Assembly: GCF_006516955.1 (NCBI RefSeq)
Contig: NZ_VHLG01000004.1
Location: forward strand, 391,049-455,048
DNA length: 64,000 nucleotides
Source of the DNA: Martelella alba
GTDB lineage: Bacteria > Pseudomonadota > Alphaproteobacteria > Rhizobiales > Rhizobiaceae
Reading direction: 5' to 3'
The notes below the pieces were generated by a model, which saw nothing but the letters and a program-made list of their open reading frames with translations, did not search any database and was not told the DNA's origin. Every line of letters begins with the position of its first letter. Positions within the stretch are counted from its first letter, which is position 1. Of this stretch, positions 54,719 to 63,987 are shown in pieces. The position numbers were made by a program, and so were the translations under genes.

Positions 54719-56257
54719 ATGAAATCACTCCTGCTTTCCACGACTTTCGCGGTGGCATTGGCACTTGGTGCAGCCCATGGCACCTTTGCCGCCGGAACCG
54801 ACACCATCGTCATCGGCACCGATGTCGATGCCGGCACGCTCGATCCGCGCCTTACCCGCGACACCACCGCCCAGCGTACTGCCAATCTGATCTATTCCGG
54901 CCTTGTCGACCTGTCGTCCTCGCTGGAACCCAAGCCGGAACTGGCTGCAAGCTGGGAGAGCCCGGATCCGACCACGATCATCTTTCACCTGCGGCCCGAT
55001 CTGAAATTTTCCGACGGTTCGCCGCTGACGGCCGATGACGTCGTCTACACCTATCAGACGATCCTTGATCCGGATTTCAACGCGCCGCAGCGCACGCTCT
55101 ACACGCCGATCTCCGCCGTCGAGGCCGTTGATCCGCTGACGGTCAAATTCACCCTTTCAGCGCCCTACGCTCCGCTCCTGTCCTATCTCGACATGGGCAT
55201 CGTCTCAAAGGCGGCAGCGGAAGGCGGCAGCGATCTTGCCACCAATCCGCTTGGTGCCGGGCCGATGAAGCTTGCCGCCTGGAACCGTGGCAGCGATATC
55301 GAACTGGAAAAGAACAACAATTACTGGGGTGAGGCACCGAAGGTTGCCGATGCCAAGATCCAGATCATCGCCGACAACACTTCCCGCGCCCAGGCACTGG
55401 AAGCCGGTGATCTGGATGCCATCCAGTCGCCGCTGTCACCGCAGGATATCAAGCGGCTTGAAGGTGACGACCGTTTCGGCAATGCCATCATGCCGGGCCT
55501 TGGCGTCACCTATCTGAACTTCAATGTTTCAGACCCGATGCTGTCGGATCCTGACATGCGCCAGGCCTTTGCCATGCTGGTCGATCAGGATACGATCGTG
55601 AACCAGATCTATCAGGGTGTTGATGCGGTTGCGACCTCGGTTCTGATGCCGACCTCCTGGGCCTATTCACCCGATATCAAGCAGCCGGCTTTCGATGTTG
55701 AAAGCGCTGTTGCCAAGTTCAACGAACTCGGCTGGAAGGATACCAATGGCGACGGCATTCTCGACAAGGATGGCAAACCGCTGAAGATCACGCTGTCCAC
55801 CCATTCGGAAGACCCGAACCGCGTTCAGTCGGTGGAATATCTGCAGGCCGTGTTCCAGTCCGCAGGCATTGATGCCGAAGTCAATATTTCCGACTGGCCG
55901 ACCTTCTCGACCAATTATGTCCAGAAGGGCGAACATCAGATCGCACTGCTCGGCTGGCTCAACATCGTCGATCCTGACCGCCTTCTCTACGCGCAGCTGA
56001 CCACCGATGGCTCGACCAACTGGGGTGGCTATTCCAACCCCGAGGTTGACAAGCTGCTGAACGAGGGTCGCTCGAGCCTTGATCAGGCGGTGCGCACCGA
56101 AGCCTATCAGAAGGCTGCGGCGATCCTTGCCAGGGACCTGCCCTATTACATCATCTCCGACCAGGGCTATCAGCTGTTCTATTCCAAGGACATCGCCTAC
56201 CCGGTCGTCGCCAATCCGCGCGGAACGTTCCGCGGTCTGATCGGCATCGGCCAGTAA
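54719..56257 (+). CDS. Dpp/Opp-type ABC transporter substrate-binding protein
   Basis: A 512-residue periplasmic protein of solute-binding family 5. The signal peptide MKSLLLSTTFAVALALGAAHGTFAAG precedes TDTIVIGTDVDAGTLDPRLTRDTTAQRTANLIYSGLVDLSS. The family motifs LAASWESPDPTTIIFHLRPDLKFSDGSPLTADDVVYTYQTI and MRQAFAMLVDQDTIV follow. An acidic DTNGDGILDKDGKPL loop is present, as often in this family. It is the first transport gene of the cluster. The ligand may be a dipeptide or another small charged compound; the neighbouring enzymes suggest an N-acylated or amidine-type amino acid derivative. Confidence 0.93.
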   Translation: MKSLLLSTTFAVALALGAAHGTFAAGTDTIVIGTDVDAGTLDPRLTRDTTAQRTANLIYSGLVDLSSSLEPKPELAASWESPDPTTIIFHLRPDLKFSDGSPLTADDVVYTYQTILDPDFNAPQRTLYTPISAVEAVDPLTVKFTLSAPYAPLLSYLDMGIVSKAAAEGGSDLATNPLGAGPMKLAAWNRGSDIELEKNNNYWGEAPKVADAKIQIIADNTSRAQALEAGDLDAIQSPLSPQDIKRLEGDDRFGNAIMPGLGVTYLNFNVSDPMLSDPDMRQAFAMLVDQDTIVNQIYQGVDAVATSVLMPTSWAYSPDIKQPAFDVESAVAKFNELGWKDTNGDGILDKDGKPLKITLSTHSEDPNRVQSVEYLQAVFQSAGIDAEVNISDWPTFSTNYVQKGEHQIALLGWLNIVDPDRLLYAQLTTDGSTNWGGYSNPEVDKLLNEGRSSLDQAVRTEAYQKAAAILARDLPYYIISDQGYQLFYSKDIAYPVVANPRGTFRGLIGIGQ

Positions 56258-56272
56258 CACAACATCATAACC

Positions 56273-56291
56273 GGCCGGGCTTGTCCCGGCT
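56273..56291 (+). promoter_or_regulatory. intercistronic hairpin after the substrate-binding-protein gene
   Basis: GCCGGG (56274-56279) / CCCGGC (56285-56290) stem between the binding-protein and M24 hydrolase genes, probably an mRNA-stabilising or partial terminator structure. Confidence 0.45.
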
Positions 56292-56323
56292 GGCCTCCCC
56301 TTCCTCAATCAGGGTGACAGACC

Positions 56324-57499
56324 ATGGCCTTCAAACAGGTTCTCGGGCCGGACTTCTATGCGAAAGTGCATGCCGATATCCGGGCGAAAATGGCAAAGGC
56401 AGAGATTGACCTTCTGCTGCTCGATTCCAATGACGATGTGATCTACACAACCGGCTTTTCGCATTATACGACCGAGCGCCCGGTGGTCTTCGCCATCACC
56501 AAGGACCGCACCTTCCTGCTGATCCCCAAGCTTGAGGAAGCCCATGCGGCGCATCAGAACATCGCCGCCGAGCCAATCATCTATTTCGAGTTCCCCGGCA
56601 TCGATCCCTGGGCCGCCGTTCTCGGCCGCGCCCTTGCCGATGTGAAGGGCACGGTCGCCCATTCCGCCAGCATCTCGCTTGCCCGGATCGCCCCGATAAA
56701 GGCCGCCTTCCCGCAGGCAGACCGGGTGATCGCGACGGATATTGTCCAGAAGATGCGGCTGAAGAAATATCCCGAAGAAATTCTGCTGCACCGCGAGGCT
56801 GCCCGCATTTCCGACGAGATGGTGAAGGCCGGCGTCGCCCTGATCGCCGACGCGATGGCCTCCGGCGGCACGCTGCCAAGCGAGATCGAAATTGAATCCT
56901 ATGTGTCGCGCCATGCAATGAAGATCATGCATGAAGAGCATGAAAGCGTGATGCTGGTGCAGGGCCTTGCCAGCGGGCTGGTCTATTCCGGCGCGCGCTC
57001 GGCCTTTCCCCACGGCATGCCAACCGGCAATCCGGTGAAGCGCGGCGAAAGCATTATTCTCTCGCTCGGCTGCCGGGTTGGCGGGCGGGCGGCGGAAAGC
57101 GAGCGCACGCTATTCATCGGCGAGCCGACAAAGACGCAGCAGGAGCACTATGCCGTCGCCTTTGAAGCCCAGCGCCTCGGCACGGCGGGCCTTGTCGCCG
57201 GCCAGACCTGCGCTTCTGCCGATAATCGCGCCCTTGCCTATATTCGTAGTTCCGGCATGAGCGATTACCTGCTGCACCGCGTCGGTCACGGCATGGGTAT
57301 CATGTTCCACGAGCCGCCATGGGTGGAAGCCGGCGATGAGACCATTCTCGAACCCGGCATGATCACCTCGTCGGAACCTGCGATTTTCGTGCCAGGCTTT
57401 GCCGGCTACCGCATCGCCGACACGGTTCTGGTGACACAGGAAGGCCCCGACAGCATGACCCATTATCCGCGCGCATTCGAGGAGGTCATCATTGCCTGA
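56324..57499 (+). CDS. M24-family (pita-bread fold) hydrolase, creatinase/ectoine-hydrolase-like
   Basis: A 391-residue protein with the M24 N-terminal and pita-bread domains. In metal-dependent M24 peptidases the ligands are Asp, Asp, His, Glu, Glu. Here the first Asp is Ser247 (ILSLGCRVGG), the second is Glu258 (AAESERT), and the last Glu is Ala365 (YRIADTVL); His322 (GHGMGIMFHE) and Glu351 (SSEPAIF) remain. His230, Glu258 and Glu351 match the spacing of creatinase His232, Glu262 and Glu358. A non-metal C-N hydrolase, rather than a proline peptidase, is therefore likely. The context of Dpp transporter plus aspartoacylase-family deacylase resembles the ectoine hydrolase/deacetylase pair. Confidence 0.8.
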   Translation: MAFKQVLGPDFYAKVHADIRAKMAKAEIDLLLLDSNDDVIYTTGFSHYTTERPVVFAITKDRTFLLIPKLEEAHAAHQNIAAEPIIYFEFPGIDPWAAVLGRALADVKGTVAHSASISLARIAPIKAAFPQADRVIATDIVQKMRLKKYPEEILLHREAARISDEMVKAGVALIADAMASGGTLPSEIEIESYVSRHAMKIMHEEHESVMLVQGLASGLVYSGARSAFPHGMPTGNPVKRGESIILSLGCRVGGRAAESERTLFIGEPTKTQQEHYAVAFEAQRLGTAGLVAGQTCASADNRALAYIRSSGMSDYLLHRVGHGMGIMFHEPPWVEAGDETILEPGMITSSEPAIFVPGFAGYRIADTVLVTQEGPDSMTHYPRAFEEVIIA

Positions 57500-57535
57500 T
57501 CGCGTCAGAGAAAGAGCGGTGCGGAAGGTAGAGCC

Positions 57536-58516
57536 ATGCTAGCCTATATTATCAGACGCATTCTGCTTTTGATCCCGATGGCGATCGGCACGGTGATCGT
57601 CACCTTCTGTCTCCTGTTGCTGATCCCCGGCGATCCAGCTGCCGTTCTGCTCGGTCAGGAAGCAAGCCCGGAGGCGATTGCCAGCCTCAGATCCGCCCTC
57701 GGCCTTGATCTGCCCTGGTATCAGCGGCTGCTCGCCTATTTCGGCGATCTCCTGCATGGCGATATGGGCATGTCGATCTTCCAGAACGAGCCGGTGGCGA
57801 AAATCATCGCCGGCCGTCTGCCCGCTACGCTGGAACTGGCCTTTGTATCGCTCATCATCGCTGTCGCCATTGGCATGACGCTCGGCGTGCTCTCCGCCAT
57901 GCGCCAGGGGTCCTGGATCGACACGTTTGCCATGCTGTTCGCCCAGCTCGGCGTATCGATGCCGGTCTACTGGCTCGGCCTGCTGCTGATGCTCGCCTTC
58001 GCCGTCCAGCTCGGCTGGCTGCCGGCGGTCGGCCGCGGCGAGGGCATTGTCCCGGCCCTTGGTGACGCCTTTACCGGCAATCTGACGCCGTTGACCGATT
58101 CCCTAAAACATATCGCCCTTCCGGCGCTGGCGCTGGCAGCCAATTCGGCGGCTGTGATTTCGCGGCTGGTGCGCGCCTCCATGCTCGAAGTCATGCGCGA
58201 GGATTTCGTTCGCACCGCCTATGCCAAGGGCCTGCGCCGGCCGCGCGTCGTCATCCGTCATGCGCTCCGAAACGCGCTTTTGCCGGTGCTGTCGATCATC
58301 GGCCTGCGCTTTGGCGCGCTGCTGGGCGGCGCAGTGCTGACGGAAAGCATCTTTGCCTGGCCGGGTCTTGGCCAGCTGACCATCACCGCGATCTCGCAAC
58401 GCGACCTGCCGCTCATTCAGGGCATCGTGCTGACTTTCGCGATTTTGTTCGCGCTGATCAATCTGATCGTCGATCTTCTTTATGCCGCGGTCGATCCGCG
58501 CATCAGGCTGGGGTAA
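57536..58516 (+). CDS. Dpp/Opp-type ABC transporter permease (DppB-like)
   Basis: A 326-residue inner-membrane permease with six helices. N-terminal MLAYIIRRILLLIPMAIGTVIVTFCLLLLIPGDPA is the family hallmark, followed by the conserved SPEAIASLRSALGLDLPWYQRLLAYFGDLLHGDMG. The EAA-type loop is EDFVRTAYAKGLRRPRVVIRHALRNALLPVL. It follows the M24 hydrolase gene by 36 bases and precedes DppC-like by five bases. Confidence 0.93.
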   Translation: MLAYIIRRILLLIPMAIGTVIVTFCLLLLIPGDPAAVLLGQEASPEAIASLRSALGLDLPWYQRLLAYFGDLLHGDMGMSIFQNEPVAKIIAGRLPATLELAFVSLIIAVAIGMTLGVLSAMRQGSWIDTFAMLFAQLGVSMPVYWLGLLLMLAFAVQLGWLPAVGRGEGIVPALGDAFTGNLTPLTDSLKHIALPALALAANSAAVISRLVRASMLEVMREDFVRTAYAKGLRRPRVVIRHALRNALLPVLSIIGLRFGALLGGAVLTESIFAWPGLGQLTITAISQRDLPLIQGIVLTFAILFALINLIVDLLYAAVDPRIRLG

Positions 58517-58521
58517 CGGTC

Positions 58522-59367
58522 ATGCGTGTTCCAAAAGCTCTCCGCAACACCTCACTCGTCATCGGTGCGCTGATATCCGGTGCCATCGTGCTGGCCGCGA
58601 TCTTCGCGCCCTATATCGCCACCTATGATGTGGCGAAGATGGACATGATGCATCGCTTTGCCTGGCCCAGCGCCGGTCATATTCTCGGTACGGATAATTT
58701 CGGCCGGGATCTGTGGTCGCGCCTCGTCTTCGGTGCCCGTGTCTCGATGTCGATCGCGCTGATTTCGGTTCTCGTCTCGGCGATCATCGGCACCATTATC
58801 GGCCTTGTGTCCGGCTATTTCGGTGGCTGGGTCGATAATGTGCTGATGCGCATCACCGATGTCTTTCTCGGCTTCCCGCCGCTGATCCTGGCGCTTGCCA
58901 TCGTCGCGGTGATGGGACCCGGCATTCTCAACATCGCCTTTGCCATCATCGTGGTGAACTGGACAGAATATGCCCGGGTTGTGCGGGCCGCGACACTGGT
59001 ACTGCGCGAACAGAATTATGTTCAGGCCGCAAAGGCGATCGGCGCCAGCCCCGCCCGCATCATTTTCCGCGAGCTGCTCCCCAACACCTGGGGGCCGATC
59101 ATCGTGCTCGCCTCACTTGGCGTCGGCACAGCGATCATCTCCGAATCCGCACTCAGCTTCCTTGGCTTCGGCCTGCCACCACCGACGCCGACCTGGGGCT
59201 GGACGCTTGCCTATGGCACCCGCTTCATCCGCGATGAGCCGTGGCTTTCCATCATTGCCGGCGCCACCATCATGGTGAGCGTGCTCGGCTTCAACCTGCT
59301 CGGCGACGGGCTCAGAGATATCCTTGATCCGCGCCAGCTTACCCGCGGCGGCGGCAAGGCGAAATAA
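58522..59367 (+). CDS. Dpp/Opp-type ABC transporter permease (DppC-like)
   Basis: A 281-residue second permease. A first helix (VIGALISGAIVLAAIFAPYIATYD) is followed by the DppC hallmark HILGTDNFGRDLWSRLVFGARVSM. The docking loop is QNYVQAAKAIGASPARIIFRELLPNTWGPI, and ESALSFLGFGLPPPTPTWGWTLA is also conserved. It pairs with the upstream permease to form the membrane channel of the importer. Confidence 0.93.
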   Translation: MRVPKALRNTSLVIGALISGAIVLAAIFAPYIATYDVAKMDMMHRFAWPSAGHILGTDNFGRDLWSRLVFGARVSMSIALISVLVSAIIGTIIGLVSGYFGGWVDNVLMRITDVFLGFPPLILALAIVAVMGPGILNIAFAIIVVNWTEYARVVRAATLVLREQNYVQAAKAIGASPARIIFRELLPNTWGPIIVLASLGVGTAIISESALSFLGFGLPPPTPTWGWTLAYGTRFIRDEPWLSIIAGATIMVSVLGFNLLGDGLRDILDPRQLTRGGGKAK

Positions 59368-59393
59368 GATTTGAAAATAAGGACTGCATAGAC

Positions 59394-60338
59394 ATGGTCA
59401 AATCCATTACCCCGATCCGCAAGGTCTTCACCCATCACGCCAATGGCAATGAGGCAGCACTTTTGATGCATGAGATTGCCGGTGAAACCGACGGACCGAC
59501 AATCGGCATTTCGGCCGCCATCCACGGCAACGAAAACACCGGCTCGCAGGCGATCCTCGAGCTTTACCGGATCATCAAGGATCTGCCGCTGAAGGGAAAG
59601 ATCGTGCTGGCACCGGTCGTCAATCCCTATGCTTTTGCCGTCAACCATCGCTACGCGCCGAATGACGAGAACGATCTGAACCGCCAGTTCCCGGGCACGC
59701 CGACCGGCACCTACAGCCAGCAGCTTGCCTACTGCTTCGCCAATGAATTCCTGCGCAAGATCGACGTTCATATCGACCTTCACTCCGGCACGGATCGCCC
59801 GACGGTCGACTATGTCTATATCTGGAACAATGACGAACTTTCGCGTTCCTTCGGCTCCACCGTGCTCTACCGCCCGACCAAGGGCAAGGGCGGCACGGTC
59901 TTTGGCGGCACGACGACCGCAGTTACCGTCCAGGAGCGCAATATTCCCGTTGCCGTGATCGAGCTTGGCGGCGGCATCGTCGATCAGCGTCCCTATATCA
60001 AGCGCATCGTCGACGGCCTCCTGAACATGCTGAAGACGCTGGGCGCCCTTGAAGGCGAACCGGTTGCCCCGCCGAAGCAGACGGTCGTGACCGAACTGAC
60101 CGGCATCCGCCCGACCCGCGGCGGCTGGCTGGAGCCGCTCTGCCCGGCCAATGGTGAATTCATCAAGGGCGGTGATCTGCTCGGCCGCGTTGTCAGCCCC
60201 TTCACCTTTGAGGTGCTTGAGGAAATCAGGAGCCCTTACGAAAACGGCATCATGATCATGCAGCACCTGACGCGCAACCTCGTCGAAGCCGGTGATTATG
60301 GGTTCATGGTCGGCAATCTCGACGGATCAACCGACTGA
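59394..60338 (+). CDS. succinylglutamate desuccinylase/aspartoacylase family deacylase
   Basis: A 314-residue zinc carboxypeptidase-fold enzyme that removes an acyl group from an N-acyl amino acid or related amide. The zinc ligands are His44 and Glu47 (AAIHGNENTGS) and His130 (HIDLHSG). NDENDLNRQFPG is the substrate-binding motif and VIELGGG holds the probable general-base Glu. The C-terminal beta domain (GGWLEPLCPANGEFIKGGDLLGRVVSPFTFEVLEEIRSPYENGII) resembles that of DoeB/EutE-type deacetylases. It lies between the two halves of a dpp-type transporter operon, so it very likely acts on the imported substrate or on the product of the M24 enzyme. Confidence 0.88.
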   Translation: MVKSITPIRKVFTHHANGNEAALLMHEIAGETDGPTIGISAAIHGNENTGSQAILELYRIIKDLPLKGKIVLAPVVNPYAFAVNHRYAPNDENDLNRQFPGTPTGTYSQQLAYCFANEFLRKIDVHIDLHSGTDRPTVDYVYIWNNDELSRSFGSTVLYRPTKGKGGTVFGGTTTAVTVQERNIPVAVIELGGGIVDQRPYIKRIVDGLLNMLKTLGALEGEPVAPPKQTVVTELTGIRPTRGGWLEPLCPANGEFIKGGDLLGRVVSPFTFEVLEEIRSPYENGIMIMQHLTRNLVEAGDYGFMVGNLDGSTD

Positions 60339-60399
60339 CAGAGTTCGGACCGTGGTGAGGAAGGCTCCCCCCTTTCACCTGCCTCATACCGGTCCGTTC

Positions 60400-60434
60400 G
60401 CCGGCCACCTGGAGACCCGAAACGGGTGGCCGGC
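60400..60434 (+). promoter_or_regulatory. long intercistronic hairpin before the ATPase genes
   Basis: GCCGGCCACC (60400-60409) pairs perfectly with GGTGGCCGGC (60425-60434) and is followed by TATCTTT. It is terminator-like, so it may reduce expression of the two ATPase genes relative to the upstream genes. Confidence 0.55.
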
Positions 60435-60458
60435 TATCTTTGAGAAACAGGAGCGCAG

Positions 60459-61460
60459 ATGATGCAGACAGAAGCAGAGGCCGCACCGGCGATCCGCGTT
60501 GTTGATCTCAATATTGAGATCCGCAGCGATCGCGGCAGCTTCCCGGTCGTCTCCGACATGAACCTTTCGGTCGCGCCCGGCGAGACGCTCTGCATCGTCG
60601 GCGAGAGCGGCTGCGGCAAATCCATGACCGCCCTTTCGCTGATGCGGCTGCTGCCGGAAGCCGCCCGGGTGACATCCGGCAGGATCGAGATCGACGGGAC
60701 CGATTTTCTGTCGCTGCCGCAGCGCAAGGTGGAAGACTGGCGCGGCGAGCAGATCGCGATGATTTTCCAGGAGCCGCTCACCGCGCTGAACCCGGTGCTG
60801 ACCATCGGTGAACAGATCGTCGAAGCTGTGCGGCAGCACCGCCGGACCTCGCGCCGGCAGGCGCTTGCCCGTGCTGTTGAAGTCCTCAAGCTGGTGCAAA
60901 TGCCGGATCCCGAACGCCGGGCCAGACAATATCCGCATGAACTGTCCGGCGGTATGCGCCAGCGCGCCATGATCGCCCTTGCGGTCGCCTGCGACCCGAA
61001 GATCATCATCGCCGACGAACCGACCACGGCACTCGACGTCACCATTCAGGCCCAGATCCTCGGTCTGATCTCCGAGCTTCAGAAGCGCCTCGGCACGGCC
61101 CAGATCCTCATTACCCATGATCTTGGCGTGGTCGCCGAAGTCGCCGACAAGGTGATCGTCATGTATGCCGGCCGCCGGGTCGAGGAGGCGAGCGTTTACG
61201 ATCTCTTCGACCGCCCGCTTCACCCCTATACGCGCGGGCTGCTCGGCGCCATGCCGCGTGCCACCAGCATCGAGCGCGAGGATGGACGGCTCACCGATAT
61301 TCCCGGGACCGTGCCGCCACTCTTTGATCTGCCGAAAGGTTGTGCATTTGCGCCGCGCTGTCCGGCTGCCTCGAAGCGCTGCCTTGAAGAGCGCCCGCCC
61401 TTTGAAGAAAAGACCCCCGGCCACTGGGCCGCCTGCTGGGAGCATGACAATGCCGCATGA
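60459..61460 (+). CDS. Dpp/Opp-type ABC transporter ATP-binding protein (DppD-like)
   Basis: A 333-residue importer ATPase. Walker A is [12 protein letters not shown], the signature region HELSGGMRQRAMIALAVACDPKIIIADEPTTALDVTIQ contains Walker B, and the H-loop is ITHDLGVVAEVAD. The C-terminal oligopeptide-transporter cluster GCAFAPRCPAASKRCLEERPP supplies cysteines that may hold an iron-sulfur cluster, as in DppD. ATG 60459 (or 60462) follows CAGGAG. It overlaps the next ATPase gene by 11 bases. Confidence 0.94.
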   Translation: MMQTEAEAAPAIRVVDLNIEIRSDRGSFPVVSDMNLSVAPGETLCIVGESGCGKSMTALSLMRLLPEAARVTSGRIEIDGTDFLSLPQRKVEDWRGEQIAMIFQEPLTALNPVLTIGEQIVEAVRQHRRTSRRQALARAVEVLKLVQMPDPERRARQYPHELSGGMRQRAMIALAVACDPKIIIADEPTTALDVTIQAQILGLISELQKRLGTAQILITHDLGVVAEVADKVIVMYAGRRVEEASVYDLFDRPLHPYTRGLLGAMPRATSIEREDGRLTDIPGTVPPLFDLPKGCAFAPRCPAASKRCLEERPPFEEKTPGHWAACWEHDNAA

Positions 61461-62427
61461 TGAAGCCCCCCTGCTAGAGGTTCAGGACCTGGAAGTGCAT
61501 TTTCCGATCCGCGCTGGCGTGTTCAAGCGGCAGGTCGGCGCGGTGAAGGCGGTCGACGGCGTGTCCTTCACGCTCAAGCGCGGCGAAACGCTGAGCCTTG
61601 TCGGCGAATCGGGCTGCGGCAAGTCGACCACCGGCCTGGCGCTGATGGGCCTCGTCAAGCCGACCGGCGGCAGGGTCCGCTTCGAGGGCAAGGAGATCGA
61701 CGGGTTCAGGCGTGCTGCCGTCAAGCAGTATCGCCGGCGGATGCAGATCGTCTTTCAGGATCCTTTTTCATCGCTCAATCCGCGCCACAAGGTGCGCGAC
61801 ATCATCCGCGCACCGCTTGATGTCCACCATATCGGCACGCCGGCGGAGCGCGAGCGAGCGGTTGCCGAGCTGATGCAACGCGTAGGCCTCAGACCCGATC
61901 AGGCCGATAATTACGCCCATCAGTTTTCCGGCGGCCAGCGCCAGCGCATCGGCATCGCCCGCGCTCTGGCGCTGAAACCGGATGTCATCGTCTGCGATGA
62001 ACCGGTCTCGGCACTCGATGTTTCAGTGCAGGCGCAGATCCTCAATCTTCTGATGGATCTGCAGCGTGATCTCGGCATTTCCTATCTTTCGGTTTCCCAC
62101 GATCTCGGCGTGGTCGAGCATATCTCCACACGTGTGGCGGTGATGTATCTCGGCCGCATCGTCGAGATCGGTTCGAAAGCGCAGCTGTTTGACAAGCCGC
62201 TTCATCCCTATACCGAACTTCTGATGCGCTCGGCGCCGTCGCTCGACCCGCGTCATCGCCACAGCTTCTCCACATCCAGCGACGATATCCCAAGTGCCAC
62301 CAACCGGCCTTCGGGCTGCGCCTTCCATAAACGCTGTCCACTGGCGACCGACCTCTGCCGGACCGATGATCCGCCGCTGACGCGCCGTGAAACGGCTGAC
62401 CACCGCGTGGCCTGCCATCATCGTTGA
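61450..62427 (+). CDS. Dpp/Opp-type ABC transporter ATP-binding protein (DppF-like)
   Basis: A 325-residue second ATPase. It begins [62 protein letters not shown] (Walker A). The signature [37 protein letters not shown] contains Walker B, and the H-loop is [12 protein letters not shown]. The cysteine segment [22 protein letters not shown] follows. Start 61450 is chosen because GGGAG lies seven bases upstream; ATG 61444 is too close. The open frame further upstream lies inside the DppD-like gene. Confidence 0.94.
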   Translation: MPHDEAPLLEVQDLEVHFPIRAGVFKRQVGAVKAVDGVSFTLKRGETLSLVGESGCGKSTTGLALMGLVKPTGGRVRFEGKEIDGFRRAAVKQYRRRMQIVFQDPFSSLNPRHKVRDIIRAPLDVHHIGTPAERERAVAELMQRVGLRPDQADNYAHQFSGGQRQRIGIARALALKPDVIVCDEPVSALDVSVQAQILNLLMDLQRDLGISYLSVSHDLGVVEHISTRVAVMYLGRIVEIGSKAQLFDKPLHPYTELLMRSAPSLDPRHRHSFSTSSDDIPSATNRPSGCAFHKRCPLATDLCRTDDPPLTRRETADHRVACHHR

Positions 62428-62445
62428 ACGAAACGGATAATTCCC

Positions 62446-63678
62446 ATGAACAATTCCACGTTTTTTACCGGCGGCCGCATTCTGGACCCGCATTCAGGCA
62501 CACTTGTTGATGGTCTTTCGGTGCTTGTTGAGGGCGATCGCATCAAGGCAGTTGGCGCCGATATCGAACCGCCGGCCGACGCGCGCGAGATCGCCCTTGG
62601 CGGCCGCACTCTGATGCCCGGGCTGATCGACTGTCATGTTCATGTCGGCGCATGGTCTCTGGATCTGTGGGGCAACATGATCGTGCCAGGCTCACTTGCC
62701 GCCCTTCGTGCTGCGAAGGTAATGGAAGAGGCGCTGGGGCGCGGTTTCACCACGCTGCGCGATCTCGGCGGAGCTGACGCAGGTCTTGCCCGCGCGGTGG
62801 AGGATGGCCTGATCAATGGTCCGCGCCTGATCGTCTGCGGCAAGGGGCTGACGGTAACCGGCGGCCATTCGGATTTGAGAACCCGTAGCGACAACCGGCC
62901 GGGCCTCCTGTCGGACCGGGTCGGCTCCATGGGGCTGATCGTCGATGGCGTCGATAATGTCCGCGCCGCCTGCCGGACCATGATCAAGGAAGGCGCGAAA
63001 TTCATCAAGGTCATGGCCAATGGCGGGGTTTCCTCGCCCAATGACCCGATCCACTCGATCCAATATTCGCGCGACGAGATCGCCGCGATGGTCGAGGAAG
63101 CCGACAATGCCGGCTTTTATGTCGCAGCCCATCTCTATACCGACAGGGCGATCGAACGCTGCGTCGAACTTGGCGTGCGCTCGCTTGAACATTGCAATCT
63201 GATCACGGCCGAAACCGCGCAGAAAGCCGCAGACAGAGGCTGCATATCCATTCCCACCCTCGTCGCCTATGAGGCGCTGGCGTTAGAAGGCGAGGCCCTT
63301 GGCCTAGGCGCTTCAGAATTCGCCAAGATCGAGACGGTCCGACAGGGCGGGCTCGCCTCACTGGAAATTATGCGCGACGCCGGTCTCAAAATGGCTTTCG
63401 GCTCGGATCTTCTCGGTGAGTTGCGCAAATATCACTGCATGGAGTTCGAAATCCTCGCCCGCGTTCTGACACCGGCCGAGATCATTCGCTCGGCAACCAT
63501 CGTCGGTGCAGAACTGTGTCAGATGGACGGCCAAATCGGCGTGATCGCCGAAGGCGCTTTAGCCGATCTTCTGGTGATCGATGGCAATCCGATTGAAAAC
63601 ATCACGCTTCTGGGCGGCGACGGCGCTCACATGGACATGATCATGGCGCGGGGACGTATGCATAAACACATCATCTGA
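62446..63678 (+). CDS. amidohydrolase-superfamily enzyme (M38 / imidazolonepropionase-like)
   Basis: A 410-residue metal-dependent hydrolase. The N-terminal beta domain is followed by GLIDCHVHVGAWS (His-x-His metal ligands) and by EGAKFIKVMANGGVSSPNDP, whose Lys may be the carboxylated bridge. VAAHLYTDRAIERCVELGVRSLEHCNLI provides two further His, and MAFGSDLLGELRKYH the metal Asp. The C-terminal GVIAEGALADLLVIDGNPIENITLL closes the fold. Relatives include Xaa-Pro dipeptidase-type and N-acyl amino acid hydrolases. It follows the ATPase gene by 18 bases and is probably the last gene of the cluster. Confidence 0.9.
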   Translation: MNNSTFFTGGRILDPHSGTLVDGLSVLVEGDRIKAVGADIEPPADAREIALGGRTLMPGLIDCHVHVGAWSLDLWGNMIVPGSLAALRAAKVMEEALGRGFTTLRDLGGADAGLARAVEDGLINGPRLIVCGKGLTVTGGHSDLRTRSDNRPGLLSDRVGSMGLIVDGVDNVRAACRTMIKEGAKFIKVMANGGVSSPNDPIHSIQYSRDEIAAMVEEADNAGFYVAAHLYTDRAIERCVELGVRSLEHCNLITAETAQKAADRGCISIPTLVAYEALALEGEALGLGASEFAKIETVRQGGLASLEIMRDAGLKMAFGSDLLGELRKYHCMEFEILARVLTPAEIIRSATIVGAELCQMDGQIGVIAEGALADLLVIDGNPIENITLLGGDGAHMDMIMARGRMHKHII

Positions 63679-63870
63679 GAAACGCGAATGACCGTTCTTC
63701 CAGCGGTCGCAGCATCTCCAAAGTGTCATTGCGACCACATTCCGGCCACCGCTTGTGTCCTCGCTCAGTCGAGATCTTCTTCGTCCGCACCGCCTGATGC
63801 AGGCGCTATTGATCAGAACCGGGCATCGGCCTGCTCTTTCACTTGATAGAGGTAGCGCCAGAAACGACAA
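63679..63870. other. intergenic region after the amidohydrolase gene
   Basis: No gene is supported. A weak hairpin GACCG...CGGTC lies at about 63691-63709. Minus-strand frames here are shadows of the amidohydrolase gene. Confidence 0.4.
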
Positions 63871-63897
63871 AACCCCTGCAGCTGGACTGCAGGGGTT
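63871..63897 (-). terminator. rho-independent terminator of tRNA-fMet
   Basis: An 11-bp stem AACCCCTGCAG / CTGCAGGGGTT followed on the minus strand by TT, just past the tRNA. Confidence 0.75.
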
Positions 63898-63910
63898 AAA
63901 GTGATACCGT

Positions 63911-63987
<77 letters not shown>

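Noticed and set aside
56324..60338. Calling the M24 and aspartoacylase genes ectoine hydrolase and deacetylase (doeA/doeB)
   Set aside because: The pairing and active site are suggestive, but the N-terminal sequence does not look like DoeA, the transporter is peptide-type and the later pathway enzymes are missing; kept only as an analogy.
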